This document shows, piece after piece, positions 26,823-36,280 of a stretch of DNA of 64,000 bases; position 1 is the stretch's first letter; every line of letters begins with the position of its first letter. A program made the translations under genes and the position numbers. The stretch comes from Nocardioides sp. BGMRC 2183 (GTDB lineage Bacteria; Actinomycetota; Actinomycetes; Propionibacteriales; Nocardioidaceae), in the NCBI GenBank assembly GCA_008123405.1, contig VSSA01000005.1, positions 273,035 through 337,034 on the forward strand, in the 5' to 3' direction. Under the pieces are notes generated by a model. That model did no database searches. It saw only the letters and a program-made list of their open reading frames with translations, and was not told where the DNA came from.

Positions 26823-28205
26823 ATGACCCTCCGCGCACCGGAGTTGCACCGGCGGGCCGTGGCTCGGCTTGCCGCGTCGTACGACGCTATTCCGACGGGA
26901 TCCCCTGTCCGCTTGGCCAAGAGCACGACGAACCTGTTCCGGGCCAGAAGTGCGGTGAGCACTCCCGGCTTGGACGTCTCCGGCCTCGACGGGGTGCTGT
27001 CGGTGGAGCGCGACGGCCCGGACGGGCCGGTCGCCGAGGTGCAAGGAATGTGCACCTACGAGACGCTCGTCGACGCGACCCTGCCGCATGGGCTGATCCC
27101 CCTCGTGGTGCCACAGTTGCGGACCATCACCCTCGGCGGTGCAGTGACCGGTCTGGGCATCGAGTCCACCTCGTTCCGCAACGGCCTGCCGCACGAGTCC
27201 GTGCTGGAGATGGACGTGTTCACCGGGGCGGGTGAGGTGGTCACCACGCGGCCGGGTGATGACCTGTTCGACGCTTTCCCGAACTCCTACGGTTCGCTCG
27301 GCTACGCCACCCGGCTGCGGATCCGGCTCGAACCGGTGGCGGCATATGTGGCGTTGCGCCACGTGCGGTTCGACGACGCCGGACTGCTCGCCAAGACCAT
27401 GGCGCAGGTGGCCGAGACCGGCGAGCACGACGGGCACGTAGTGCACGGAATGGACGGCGTCGCGTTCGCGCCGGGGGAGTACTACTTGACCCTGGCCCGG
27501 TGGACCGACGACCCGGCAGCGGTGCCAGGCGTCGCCGGACCCAGCGACTACGCGGGCCAGCAGATTTACTTCCGCTCGGTGCAGCAGCGTGATCAGGATC
27601 TGCTCACGATGTTCGACTACCTCTGGCGCTGGGACACCGACTGGTTCTGGTGCTCCGGGGCCTTCGGAGCGCAGCACCCGCTGCTGCGTCGGGTCTGGCC
27701 GCGCCGGTGGCGTCGTTCGGACGTCTACATGCGGCTGCTGGGCCTGGACCGGCGCTTCTCGATCGCGGACCGGCTCGATCGCCGCGCCGGACGTCCGCAG
27801 CGCGAACGTGTGGTGCAGGACATCGAGGTGCCGGCCGAGCGGATCGGTGAGTTCCTGGACTGGTTCGACGCCGAGGTCGGGATGCGGCCGGTGTGGCTGT
27901 GTCCGCTCGTCGCGCGCCGCGCGTGGGCGACGTACCCGCTCGAGCCGGGGCGGCTCTTTGTCAATGCAGGGTTCTGGGGCACGGTGCACGTCGGCCCGGA
28001 GGCGACCGACGCGCCGCTCAACCGCGCGATCGAGGAGCAGGTCACGGCCCTGGGCGGGCACAAGTCGCTCTACTCCGAGGCGTTCTACGACGAGGAGACC
28101 TTCGGACGGCTCTACCACACCGATGACCTGGCGGCGGTGAAGCGCCGCTACGACCCCGACAACCGGTTGACCAACCTCTACGACAAGGCGGTGCAGCGTC
28201 GATGA
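26823..28205 (+). CDS. FAD-binding oxidoreductase, candidate 10-methylene-fatty-acyl reductase (TmsA/BfaA-like)
   Basis: 460 residues with a PCMH-type FAD-binding domain in the N-terminal half (PLVVPQLRTITLGGAVTGLG then IESTSFRNGLPHESVLEMD) similar to DHCR24-like flavoproteins. Directly overlapping downstream is a CFA-synthase-like methyltransferase. In mycobacteria and relatives such a pair (bfaA/bfaB or tmsA/tmsB) makes 10-methyl branched fatty acids, including tuberculostearic acid: the methyltransferase adds a methylene to oleoyl lipids and the flavoprotein reduces it. The assignment rests on gene pairing and domain type. The ATG has TAGGTT six bases upstream. The block is inserted between the Cdd-like gene and era. 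Confidence 0.8.
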   Translation: MTLRAPELHRRAVARLAASYDAIPTGSPVRLAKSTTNLFRARSAVSTPGLDVSGLDGVLSVERDGPDGPVAEVQGMCTYETLVDATLPHGLIPLVVPQLRTITLGGAVTGLGIESTSFRNGLPHESVLEMDVFTGAGEVVTTRPGDDLFDAFPNSYGSLGYATRLRIRLEPVAAYVALRHVRFDDAGLLAKTMAQVAETGEHDGHVVHGMDGVAFAPGEYYLTLARWTDDPAAVPGVAGPSDYAGQQIYFRSVQQRDQDLLTMFDYLWRWDTDWFWCSGAFGAQHPLLRRVWPRRWRRSDVYMRLLGLDRRFSIADRLDRRAGRPQRERVVQDIEVPAERIGEFLDWFDAEVGMRPVWLCPLVARRAWATYPLEPGRLFVNAGFWGTVHVGPEATDAPLNRAIEEQVTALGGHKSLYSEAFYDEETFGRLYHTDDLAAVKRRYDPDNRLTNLYDKAVQRR

Positions 28206-29497
28206 CCACTGGTGGGATCGCTCCGGCGATCGCGTCCCTTTTCTCCGGCGGCCTGCCGCTCGGCCTGCGGGCCTACGACGGCAGCCAGGCCGGCCCGACC
28301 GACAGCCAGTACAGCGTGGAGCTGGTCAACGAGCGGGGTCTCTCCTACATCCTCAGCGCCCCCGGCGATCTGGGGCTGGCCCGCGCCTACGTCAGTGGCG
28401 ATCTGGTGCTCCACGGCGCCCACCCCGGTGACCCGTACGGACCGTTCTCGTTGCTGAAGGACCACACCGACTTCGGCCTTCCGCGTCCCGCGGAGCTGGT
28501 CCGGATCGTGCGCGAGCTCGGTGTCGGCCATCTGCTGCCGCCGCCACCCCCGCCTCAGGAGCACCTGCCCGGCTGGCGCCACCGGTTGGAAGGTCTGCGT
28601 TCCTTCACCGCGTGGGGGCGTCACTCCCAGGAGCGCGACGCGGACGCCATCCACCACCACTACGACGTCTCGAACACCTTCTACGAGTACGTCCTGGGTC
28701 CGTCGATGACCTACACCTGTGCGGTCTTCCCGACCGAGGAAGCGACGCTCGAGGAGGCACAGGCGAACAAGTACGACCTGATCTGCCGCAAGCTCGGCCT
28801 CGGGCCCGGCGACCGGCTGCTGGACCTCGGTTGCGGTTGGGGTGGCATGGTCCGCCACGCCGCCGCGAATTACGGCGTGCGCGCACTGGGGGTGACGCTC
28901 TCGCGGGAGCAGGCGAGCTGGGCGGACGAGGAGATCAAGCGCGAGGGCCTCGACGACATCGCCGAAGTCCGCTTCTCCGACTACCGCGACGTCCCCGAGG
29001 GCGACTTCGACGCGATCAGCTCGATCGGCCTGACCGAGCACATCGGCGTGGCCAACTACCCGGGGTACTTCGGCTTCATGCGGGACAAGGTCAAGCCCGA
29101 GGGCCGGATCCTCAACCACTGCATCACCCGCCATGACAACCCGCGCAAGGCCAGCGCGGGTGCCTTCATCGACCGCTACGTCTTCCCCGACGGCGAGCTC
29201 ACCGGCTCGGGGACGATCGTGCGGGCCGCCGAGGACGCCGGCCTGGAGGTGCAGCACCACGAGAACATCCGGGTGCACTACGCGAAGACGCTGGCGGGGT
29301 GGGGGCGCAACCTGGTCGAGAACTGGGACGCCTGCGTGGCCGAGACCGGCGAGGGCACCGCCCGAGTCTGGGGGCTCTACATGGCCGGGTCCCGGATCGC
29401 CTTCGAGCGCAACGAGATCCAGCTGCACCACGTGCTCGCCACCCGCACCGTCGATGGTCGCAGCGGCTATCCGCTGCGCCACGACTTCGGGGTCTGA
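28202..29497 (+). CDS. CFA-synthase-family SAM methyltransferase, candidate TmsB/BfaB
   Basis: 431 residues. The SAM motif LLDLGCGWGGMVRHAA lies near 207, the upstream HHHYDVSNTFYEYVLGPSMT and YTCAVFPTEEATLEEAQANK are hallmarks of the cyclopropane-fatty-acid synthase family, and EHIGVANYPGYF supplies a likely bicarbonate/active-site region. In this family a methylene from SAM goes onto the double bond of membrane phospholipid acyl chains; paired with the flavoprotein the product is predicted to be 10-methyl rather than cyclopropane. Its ATG overlaps the oxidoreductase stop (ATGA). Cyclopropanation remains the alternative. Confidence 0.88.
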   Translation: MTTGGIAPAIASLFSGGLPLGLRAYDGSQAGPTDSQYSVELVNERGLSYILSAPGDLGLARAYVSGDLVLHGAHPGDPYGPFSLLKDHTDFGLPRPAELVRIVRELGVGHLLPPPPPPQEHLPGWRHRLEGLRSFTAWGRHSQERDADAIHHHYDVSNTFYEYVLGPSMTYTCAVFPTEEATLEEAQANKYDLICRKLGLGPGDRLLDLGCGWGGMVRHAAANYGVRALGVTLSREQASWADEEIKREGLDDIAEVRFSDYRDVPEGDFDAISSIGLTEHIGVANYPGYFGFMRDKVKPEGRILNHCITRHDNPRKASAGAFIDRYVFPDGELTGSGTIVRAAEDAGLEVQHHENIRVHYAKTLAGWGRNLVENWDACVAETGEGTARVWGLYMAGSRIAFERNEIQLHHVLATRTVDGRSGYPLRHDFGV

Positions 29498-29531
29498 GCG
29501 TCGGGACAACCGGGGCCGATAGCCTGAGCCG

Positions 29532-30329
29532 GTGAGCGTCCGGGCCGAGCAGTACACCGCCGAGGTGTTGGGGCGAGTGCAGCTCAGTCCCCACCTGATC
29601 CGACTCACGCTCGGAGGTCCGGGGCTGGCCGGCTTCACCTCCACGGGCATCCCCGACGAGTGGGTGGGGCTGATCGTTCCCGGCCAATACCAGTCGCGCT
29701 ACTACACGGTGCGGTCCTGGAGCGGTGGCGAGCTGGTGCTCGACGTCGTCGTGCACGAGGTCGGCCTGGTCACCGAATGGGCGCTCGGCGCCTTCGGCGA
29801 TCCGGTCGGACAGCAGGTCACGATCACCGAGCCCAAGGGATCGTTCCTCAAACCCGCGGACGCCGGGTGGCTGCTGCTGGTCGGCGACCTGACCGCGATG
29901 CCGGCGATGGCCCGGATCGCGGAGACCCACGCGGACCTACCGGTCCATCTCTACGCCGAGGTGCCCGACCGACCCGAGGAGCTGGCGTCGTACCTGCCCG
30001 CCGGTGCGCAGGTGAGCTGGGACGCCCCGGAGGAGCACGGTTCGCGACTGGCCGAGGTCGTCGAGACGCTGGAGTGGCCTGAGGGCGCCGGCTACTTCTG
30101 GATGGCAGGGGAGTCGGCCCAGATGCGGGCGATCCGCAAGCACCTGATGCGGGTACGACGCATGCCGAGCACCCACTACGACGTGATGGGCTACTGGCGG
30201 GCCGTGAAGGAGCGCCAGCCGCGCGCTGTCGATCCCGGGCCGATCTGGCGGGCAGGCAAGGCCGCCGGCAAGAGTGACGAGGAGATCTGGGCCGACTATG
30301 ACCAGGCTCGGACGGAGGCGGGATCATGA
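29532..30329 (+). CDS. Siderophore-interacting-protein family flavoreductase
   Basis: 265 residues, SIP/ViuB family. An N-terminal FAD-binding barrel includes SRYYTVRSWSGGELVLDVVV (the RxYT motif that binds flavin), and the C-terminal domain has GWLLLVGDLTAMPAMARIAE and GYFWMAGESAQMRAIRKHLM for NAD(P)H. Typical members reduce ferric siderophores. There is no iron box in front. It follows the two lipid genes by 34 bp, so it could instead donate electrons to lipid reduction; that is inference. Translation starts at GTG with TAGCCT six bases upstream, and the stop overlaps the era ATG. Confidence 0.85.
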   Translation: MSVRAEQYTAEVLGRVQLSPHLIRLTLGGPGLAGFTSTGIPDEWVGLIVPGQYQSRYYTVRSWSGGELVLDVVVHEVGLVTEWALGAFGDPVGQQVTITEPKGSFLKPADAGWLLLVGDLTAMPAMARIAETHADLPVHLYAEVPDRPEELASYLPAGAQVSWDAPEEHGSRLAEVVETLEWPEGAGYFWMAGESAQMRAIRKHLMRVRRMPSTHYDVMGYWRAVKERQPRAVDPGPIWRAGKAAGKSDEEIWADYDQARTEAGS

Positions 30330-31357
30330 GCGACGAGGACTTCGACGAGGACTTCGACGAGGACTTCGACGAGGACTTCGACGAGGAGTTCGGGGCGCTG
30401 CCGCCGCCGGCCGCACCCGTCTTCGGTGCGGTGGACCTCCCCGAGGGCTATCGGAGCGGCTTCGCCTGCTTCGTCGGCCGTCCCAACGTGGGCAAGTCGA
30501 CGCTGACCAACGCCCTGGTCGGGCAGAAGATCGTGATCACCTCCGACAAGCCCCAGACCACCCGCACCGTGGTCCGGGGCATCGTGCACCGCCCGGACGG
30601 TCAGCTGGTGCTCGTCGACACCCCCGGGCTGCACCGGCCGCGCACCCTGCTCGGCGAACGGCTCAACGACCTGGTCAAGACCACCTGGTCCGAGGTCGAC
30701 GTGGTCGCCGTCTGCTTCCCCTCCGACGAGAAGATCGGGCCGGGCGACACCTTCCTGGTCAACGAGCTGGCCAAGGTCCGTCGTACCACCAAGATCGCTG
30801 TGGCGACCAAGACCGATCTGGCCACGCCGGAGCGGATCGCCGAGCACCTGCTCGACATCGCCGAGCTGGGGCGCACCACCGGCACCGAGTGGGCCGAGAT
30901 CGTCCCGGTCTCCTCGGTCGGAGGCGACCAAGTGGATCTGCTCGGCGACATCCTGGTCGGCCTGATGCCCGAAGGGCCACCGCTCTATCCCGACGGCGAC
31001 CTCACCGACGCCCCCGAGGAGGTGCTGGCCGCGGAGCTGATCCGCGAGGCGGCGCTGGACGGCGTGCGCGACGAGCTGCCGCACTCCATCGCCGTCGTGG
31101 TGGAGGAGATGGGGCTGCGCGAGGGACGTCCTGACGACAAGCCGCTGCTGGACATCCACGCCAACCTCTTCGTGGAGCGCGACTCCCAGAAGGGCATCGT
31201 GATCGGACGCAAGGGCGCCCGGCTGCGCCAGGTCGGCACCGCGGCGCGCCAGCAGATCGAGGCGCTGCTCGGCACACCGGTCTACCTGGACCTGCACGTC
31301 AAGATCGCCAAGGACTGGCAGCGTGACCCCCGTCAGCTCCGTCGGCTCGGCTTCTGA
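30326..31357 (+). CDS. era: GTPase Era, with acidic repeat extension
   Basis: 343 residues; most Era proteins have about 300. The GTPase domain has GRPNVGKST (G1, residues 51-59), DTPGLHRP (G3) and TKTD (G4, in place of the usual NKxD). The KH domain includes QKGIVIGRKGARLRQVGTAA. Era binds the 3' end of 16S rRNA during 30S assembly. The extra N-terminus is MS followed by four DEDF units and DEEF, encoded by a 12-bp tandem repeat. The ATG overlaps the stop of the upstream gene. YbeY and PhoH lie in the same cluster, supporting an rRNA-maturation unit. Confidence 0.95.
   Translation: MSDEDFDEDFDEDFDEDFDEEFGALPPPAAPVFGAVDLPEGYRSGFACFVGRPNVGKSTLTNALVGQKIVITSDKPQTTRTVVRGIVHRPDGQLVLVDTPGLHRPRTLLGERLNDLVKTTWSEVDVVAVCFPSDEKIGPGDTFLVNELAKVRRTTKIAVATKTDLATPERIAEHLLDIAELGRTTGTEWAEIVPVSSVGGDQVDLLGDILVGLMPEGPPLYPDGDLTDAPEEVLAAELIREAALDGVRDELPHSIAVVVEEMGLREGRPDDKPLLDIHANLFVERDSQKGIVIGRKGARLRQVGTAARQQIEALLGTPVYLDLHVKIAKDWQRDPRQLRRLGF
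30332..30391 (+). repeat. 12-bp in-frame tandem repeat in era
   Basis: Five units of GACGAGGACTTC, the last with GAG for GAC, encode DEDF x4 and DEEF. The unit length is a multiple of three, so copy-number change keeps the frame. Confidence 0.9.
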
Positions 31358-31367
31358 CCTCCCGGGG

Positions 31368-32165
31368 ATGAGCATGCTGCGGGGGATTCTCAGCGCGGCC
31401 CTGGCCATCGTCGTGCTGGCGACCCTGGCGCCGACGGACGATGCCCGAGATGCGGCGTCGTCCGGGGACCTTGCGACGCTGCCGTCGGAGCGGGACGTCG
31501 ACTACCAGCTCGGCGGTGTGCGTGAGGTGCCGGGACGTGTCGGGATCGTGGTCCGGGACCGTCGTGCGGCTCCGGCCGAGGGCGCCTTCAACGTCTGCTA
31601 CGTCAATGCGTTCCAGACCCAGCCGCAGGCCCGGCGCTGGTGGCGGCGACACCATTGGGGACTGATCCTGAAGCGGGACGGCCGGCCGGTGGTCGACGAA
31701 GTGTGGGGCGAGTGGTTGTTCGATCTGCGCCAGCAGCGCAAGCGAGCGCGGTTGGCAGCGATCGTGGCGGGGTGGACCCAGGATTGTGCCACCGACGGGT
31801 TCGACGCGGTCGAGTTCGACAATCTGGACTCGTTCACCCGCAGCCGCGGGCTGCTGCGTCGACGACACGCGCGTGCGTTCGCCCGGCTCATCGTCGCCGA
31901 CGCCCACGACGCGGGGCTTCCGGCAGGGCAGAAGAACCTCGCCGGCTTCGACGGCACGAAGGTCGGCTACGACTTCGCGGTCAGCGAGGAGTGCGGGCAG
32001 TGGCGGGAGTGCCGCGCCTACTCCAAGGTGTACGGCGACCAAGTGATCGCGATCGAATACCGCAAGCGCGGCTTCAGGCGGGTCTGTCGCACCCACGGCG
32101 AGCGGTGGCCGGTGGTGTTGCGCGACCGCGCCCTCGCACCCGACGGGCGACGACGGTTCTGCTAG
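31368..32165 (+). CDS. GH114-like endo-alpha-1,4-polygalactosaminidase-family secreted protein
   Basis: 265 residues with a hydrophobic N-terminal segment (ILSAALAIVVLATLA) as a probable signal peptide. The body resembles the GH114/TIM-barrel family: VCYVNAFQTQ at strand 1, DEVWGEWLFDL, the acidic catalytic-like DGFDAVEFDNLDSF, and later DFAVSEECGQW. Family enzymes cut galactosamine-rich polysaccharides; substrate is unproven here. Two ATGs (31368, 31374) are possible. It begins 10 bp after era and converges with the septum-formation lipoprotein genes with a 5-bp gap. Confidence 0.75.
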   Translation: MSMLRGILSAALAIVVLATLAPTDDARDAASSGDLATLPSERDVDYQLGGVREVPGRVGIVVRDRRAAPAEGAFNVCYVNAFQTQPQARRWWRRHHWGLILKRDGRPVVDEVWGEWLFDLRQQRKRARLAAIVAGWTQDCATDGFDAVEFDNLDSFTRSRGLLRRRHARAFARLIVADAHDAGLPAGQKNLAGFDGTKVGYDFAVSEECGQWRECRAYSKVYGDQVIAIEYRKRGFRRVCRTHGERWPVVLRDRALAPDGRRRFC

Positions 32166-32170
32166 GCGCC

Positions 32171-33007
32171 TCAGTTCGTGGGCGCCCAGCAGCGCCCGAA
32201 GGTCTGCCCCGCCTGCCACTGGGCCTCGGTGGGCCACTCATAGCCCCACTCGAAGTCGAGCGGGTCCTCGGCCTGCTGGTTGGCGGCGTCCTCGCAGGGC
32301 GCTGCGCCTCGATCCCGGGCGGCCGCTTCGCCTGGATAGTCGCCGTCGGGGAAGGCGACCACGGAGATCGCCTTCCAGCTGTGCTCCTCCGAGCAGGGCA
32401 CGCGGGTGAAGCCCTTGTCGTCGGGCGCGGCGGTGCCGCACATCGCCACGGTCTCCCGGTCCGCCTCGCGGTCCAGGATGCCGCGCAGGCTGCCGGTCGT
32501 CGCGATCAGTGACGACGACCCGTTCACCACCACGGCGTCGCACCGGTACCAGTTCGCGCCCTGGTCGGAGCTCTCCACCGAGGGGGTGAACCAGACCGGC
32601 CGGATCATGCTCAACCGGAGGTCGTCCTCGGTGCCTCCGAGGAACTCGCCGAGTCCTGCCGGGCAGGCCGTCGCCACCTGCTCCTGGACCGCTGTGGAGT
32701 CGACCGCCAGCAGATGGCCGTCGACGACGGTCTCGAGCTGGCCGACGGCGTACGTCTCCGAGGTGTGCGCCTGCGCGCAGTCCCGGGGGGAGGCCTCGGA
32801 GGTCGGTGCGACGGCGGCGCGGAAGCGCAGGCGGTAGCACGCGCCGCGCTCCGGAGTGGCCGGTGGCTCCGGCGCCGCCGACGGTGTGGCGGCGGGTGAG
32901 GAGTCCGGTTGGTCCGGCTCGGCGTCGTCGGCGCTGCACCCGACGGCCGCGAGCAGAACCGCGACGACCAGGGCGTGTCGGCTCCACCAACGGAGGCGAT
33001 CAGTCAT
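32171..33007 (-). CDS. Septum-formation family lipoprotein (paralogue 1)
   Basis: 278 residues. Signal peptide with lipobox VLLAAVGC, a Pro/Ala/Ser linker of about 30 residues, then a body with paired cysteines (RGACYRL, SPRDCAQAHTSETYAVGQLE, NWYRCDAVV, FTRVPCSEEHSWKAI, FGRCWAPTN). The pattern of two HTSETYAVG-like blocks is that of the actinobacterial 'septum formation' family, surface proteins whose function is not established. Its start overlaps the end of the next gene upstream (8 bp). The two are adjacent duplicates. Confidence 0.82.
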   Translation of the reverse strand: MTDRLRWWSRHALVVAVLLAAVGCSADDAEPDQPDSSPAATPSAAPEPPATPERGACYRLRFRAAVAPTSEASPRDCAQAHTSETYAVGQLETVVDGHLLAVDSTAVQEQVATACPAGLGEFLGGTEDDLRLSMIRPVWFTPSVESSDQGANWYRCDAVVVNGSSSLIATTGSLRGILDREADRETVAMCGTAAPDDKGFTRVPCSEEHSWKAISVVAFPDGDYPGEAAARDRGAAPCEDAANQQAEDPLDFEWGYEWPTEAQWQAGQTFGRCWAPTN

Positions 33008-33830
33008 CGGTCTGCGCCCAACAGACCGATCGGCGGTTGCCGGCGTCCCACTCGGCCTCGTGGAAGTAGGTGTAGTTGAAGTCGAAGGTGGACGGATAGT
33101 TCAACCAGGCCTCGACCGACTTCTGGCAGAAGGCCCGGGTACGAGAATCCACGACCTCATCGCCCGGATAGGGATCTTCGGGTTCGCCGAGCTTGATCGT
33201 GGTGACCGCGCGCCAGTCGTGGCGCTGGTTGCAGGCCACCTTCGTACCGTCGGCGACCGAGGGGCCGACCGCGCAGGTCATCCATCGGTCGTCCGGTCGT
33301 CCGGCCAGGAGCCCCTCCGTCGTCTCCGGCAGGGGGCGGTACTCGTCGTCGTCGGACCCGTCCTGGTGCTCGATACGGCCGCCGACCACGTCGCAGCGAT
33401 ACCACCGCGCTCCCTTGTCCCATGCCTTCTCCGACGGGCGGAACCACGCCCAGGTCAGGATCGTGCGCAGCACGGTGCTCTCGTCGGCCTGCATGTGCTT
33501 CATGAAGGCCTCGGTGCAGGTGCGGTAGGCGAACGCGCTGAGCTCCTTGGAGGAGTAGTCGCTGTCGTCGAACTCGGCGGGCAGTTCGCCGACCGCATAG
33601 GTCTCCGCAGTGTGCGGCTCACTGCACTCGACCGTCTCGGTGGCGTTCGCCGGCATCTCGACGTCGGAGGGGGAGAGGACGCGACACACGCCGACCTCGG
33701 GCGCGGCCACCGCGTCCACCTGGTCGGGGTCTGCATCATTGCCCTGCGGCTGCTGGGTGCAGCCGGCGAGCGCCACCGTCAGCGCGGCGGCCACCAGGGC
33801 ATAACCGCCCGGGGCGCGTCGCAGGCCCAT
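33000..33830 (-). CDS. Septum-formation family lipoprotein (paralogue 2)
   Basis: 276 residues, same architecture as the gene behind it: lipobox ALTVALAGC, then VGVCRVLSPSDVE, VECSEPHTAETYAVGELPAE, RWYRCDVVGG, VACNQRHDWRAVTTI and SVCWAQTDD. Each conserved cysteine has a counterpart in paralogue 1. The ATG at 33830 has GAGGAGAGTCGA before it. Both likely sit outside the membrane; the duplication is probably old, since the linkers and many residues differ. The domain name suggests cell division, but no experimental role is known to me. Confidence 0.82.
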   Translation of the reverse strand: MGLRRAPGGYALVAAALTVALAGCTQQPQGNDADPDQVDAVAAPEVGVCRVLSPSDVEMPANATETVECSEPHTAETYAVGELPAEFDDSDYSSKELSAFAYRTCTEAFMKHMQADESTVLRTILTWAWFRPSEKAWDKGARWYRCDVVGGRIEHQDGSDDDEYRPLPETTEGLLAGRPDDRWMTCAVGPSVADGTKVACNQRHDWRAVTTIKLGEPEDPYPGDEVVDSRTRAFCQKSVEAWLNYPSTFDFNYTYFHEAEWDAGNRRSVCWAQTDD

Positions 33831-33877
33831 TCGACTCTCCTCGGTCCTCGTCCCCGTGCGCGACGGGACACGGGGCG

Positions 33878-34369
33878 TCACGTCAGCAATGCGGCGATCG
33901 TAGCGCCCAGTTCGTAGGCGTCCCGCTCCGCGGCGTCGTCCACGGGGCCGAGCACCTCGAGCACGTCGTAGGACTTGCGCCAGCCCAGCGCACCGACGAT
34001 CGAAGTGACCGCACGGATCGCGCCGGTGAGGTCGTAGCGACCGTGCACCCACAGACCGTAGGGCCGCCCCGAGGTCTGCCCTCCGGAGTCGTCTCCTGCC
34101 CCGCCCGAGTCGTCCAGGGCGCCGCCGACGGCGAGGAAGGTGGAGTCGAAGAAGTGTTTGAGGGCGCCGCTCATGTAGCCGAAGTTCGCGCTCGTGCCCA
34201 GCAGATAGCCGTCCGCGGCCAGCACGTCCTCGGCCGTGGCCTCCAGGGCTGGCCGGACGATCACCTCGACCCCCTCGATCGCGTCGTCACGTGCACCGGT
34301 GACGACGGCGTCGGTGAGGGCCTGCAGGGAGCGGGTGGGCGAGTGGTGGACCACCAGGAGCCGAGCCAT
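33878..34369 (-). CDS. Flavodoxin/NADPH-dependent FMN reductase-like protein
   Basis: 163 residues with a flavodoxin-like fold: an N-terminal LLVVHHSPTRSLQALTDAVV phosphate-binding loop, DGYLLGTSANFGYMSGALKH in the second FMN loop and PYGLWVHGRYDLTGAIRAVT near the third. Such proteins bind FMN and reduce quinones or act in electron transfer. The ATG at 34369 has TAACCT six bases upstream on the minus strand, suggesting a leaderless transcript. It faces away from leuA, so the spacer holds both promoters. Confidence 0.8.
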   Translation of the reverse strand: MARLLVVHHSPTRSLQALTDAVVTGARDDAIEGVEVIVRPALEATAEDVLAADGYLLGTSANFGYMSGALKHFFDSTFLAVGGALDDSGGAGDDSGGQTSGRPYGLWVHGRYDLTGAIRAVTSIVGALGWRKSYDVLEVLGPVDDAAERDAYELGATIAALLT

Positions 34370-34394
34370 GGGTCCAGGTTAGGTCGCCGTGCGT

Positions 34395-34409
34395 TACAGT
34401 GGGCTCGTC
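34395..34409 (+). promoter_or_regulatory. Putative -10 box of the leuA leader transcript
   Basis: TACAGT at 34395-34400 lies nine bases before the first ATG of the leader peptide, so transcription would begin a few bases before that ATG. Confidence 0.4.
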
Positions 34410-34451
34410 ATGATGCGAGCGCTCCTCCTTAGCGGCCGCAGCGAGGTCTGA
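34410..34451 (+). CDS. leuA leader peptide with three Leu codons
   Basis: Thirteen codons: MMRALLLSGRSEV then TGA, 87 bp before leuA. The run CTC CTC CTT makes translation sensitive to charged tRNA-Leu. This is the actinobacterial leader form upstream of leuA, where ribosome stalling changes RNA folding. It is too short to be found by length alone; the Leu run, location and overlap with a perfect hairpin support it. Confidence 0.8.
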   Translation: MMRALLLSGRSEV

Positions 34452-34473
34452 CAGCCGGACCCCCTCGCTGCGG
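34436..34473 (+). promoter_or_regulatory. leuA attenuator hairpin
   Basis: CCGCAGCGAG (34436-34445) pairs perfectly with CTCGCTGCGG (34464-34473), an 18-base loop between. The left arm lies in the last codons of the leader peptide, so a ribosome that finishes the peptide would open the stem, while one stalled at the Leu codons would leave it free. No T-run follows, so the effect may be on translation or Rho access rather than intrinsic termination. Confidence 0.7.
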
Positions 34474-34478
34474 AGTGA

Positions 34479-36263
<1,785 letters not shown>

Positions 36264-36280
36264 GACGAGCGGAGCACTCG

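Noticed and set aside
29532-30329. Siderophore cluster around the SIP-type gene
   Set aside because: There is no iron box or siderophore gene near; the neighbours are lipid enzymes and era.
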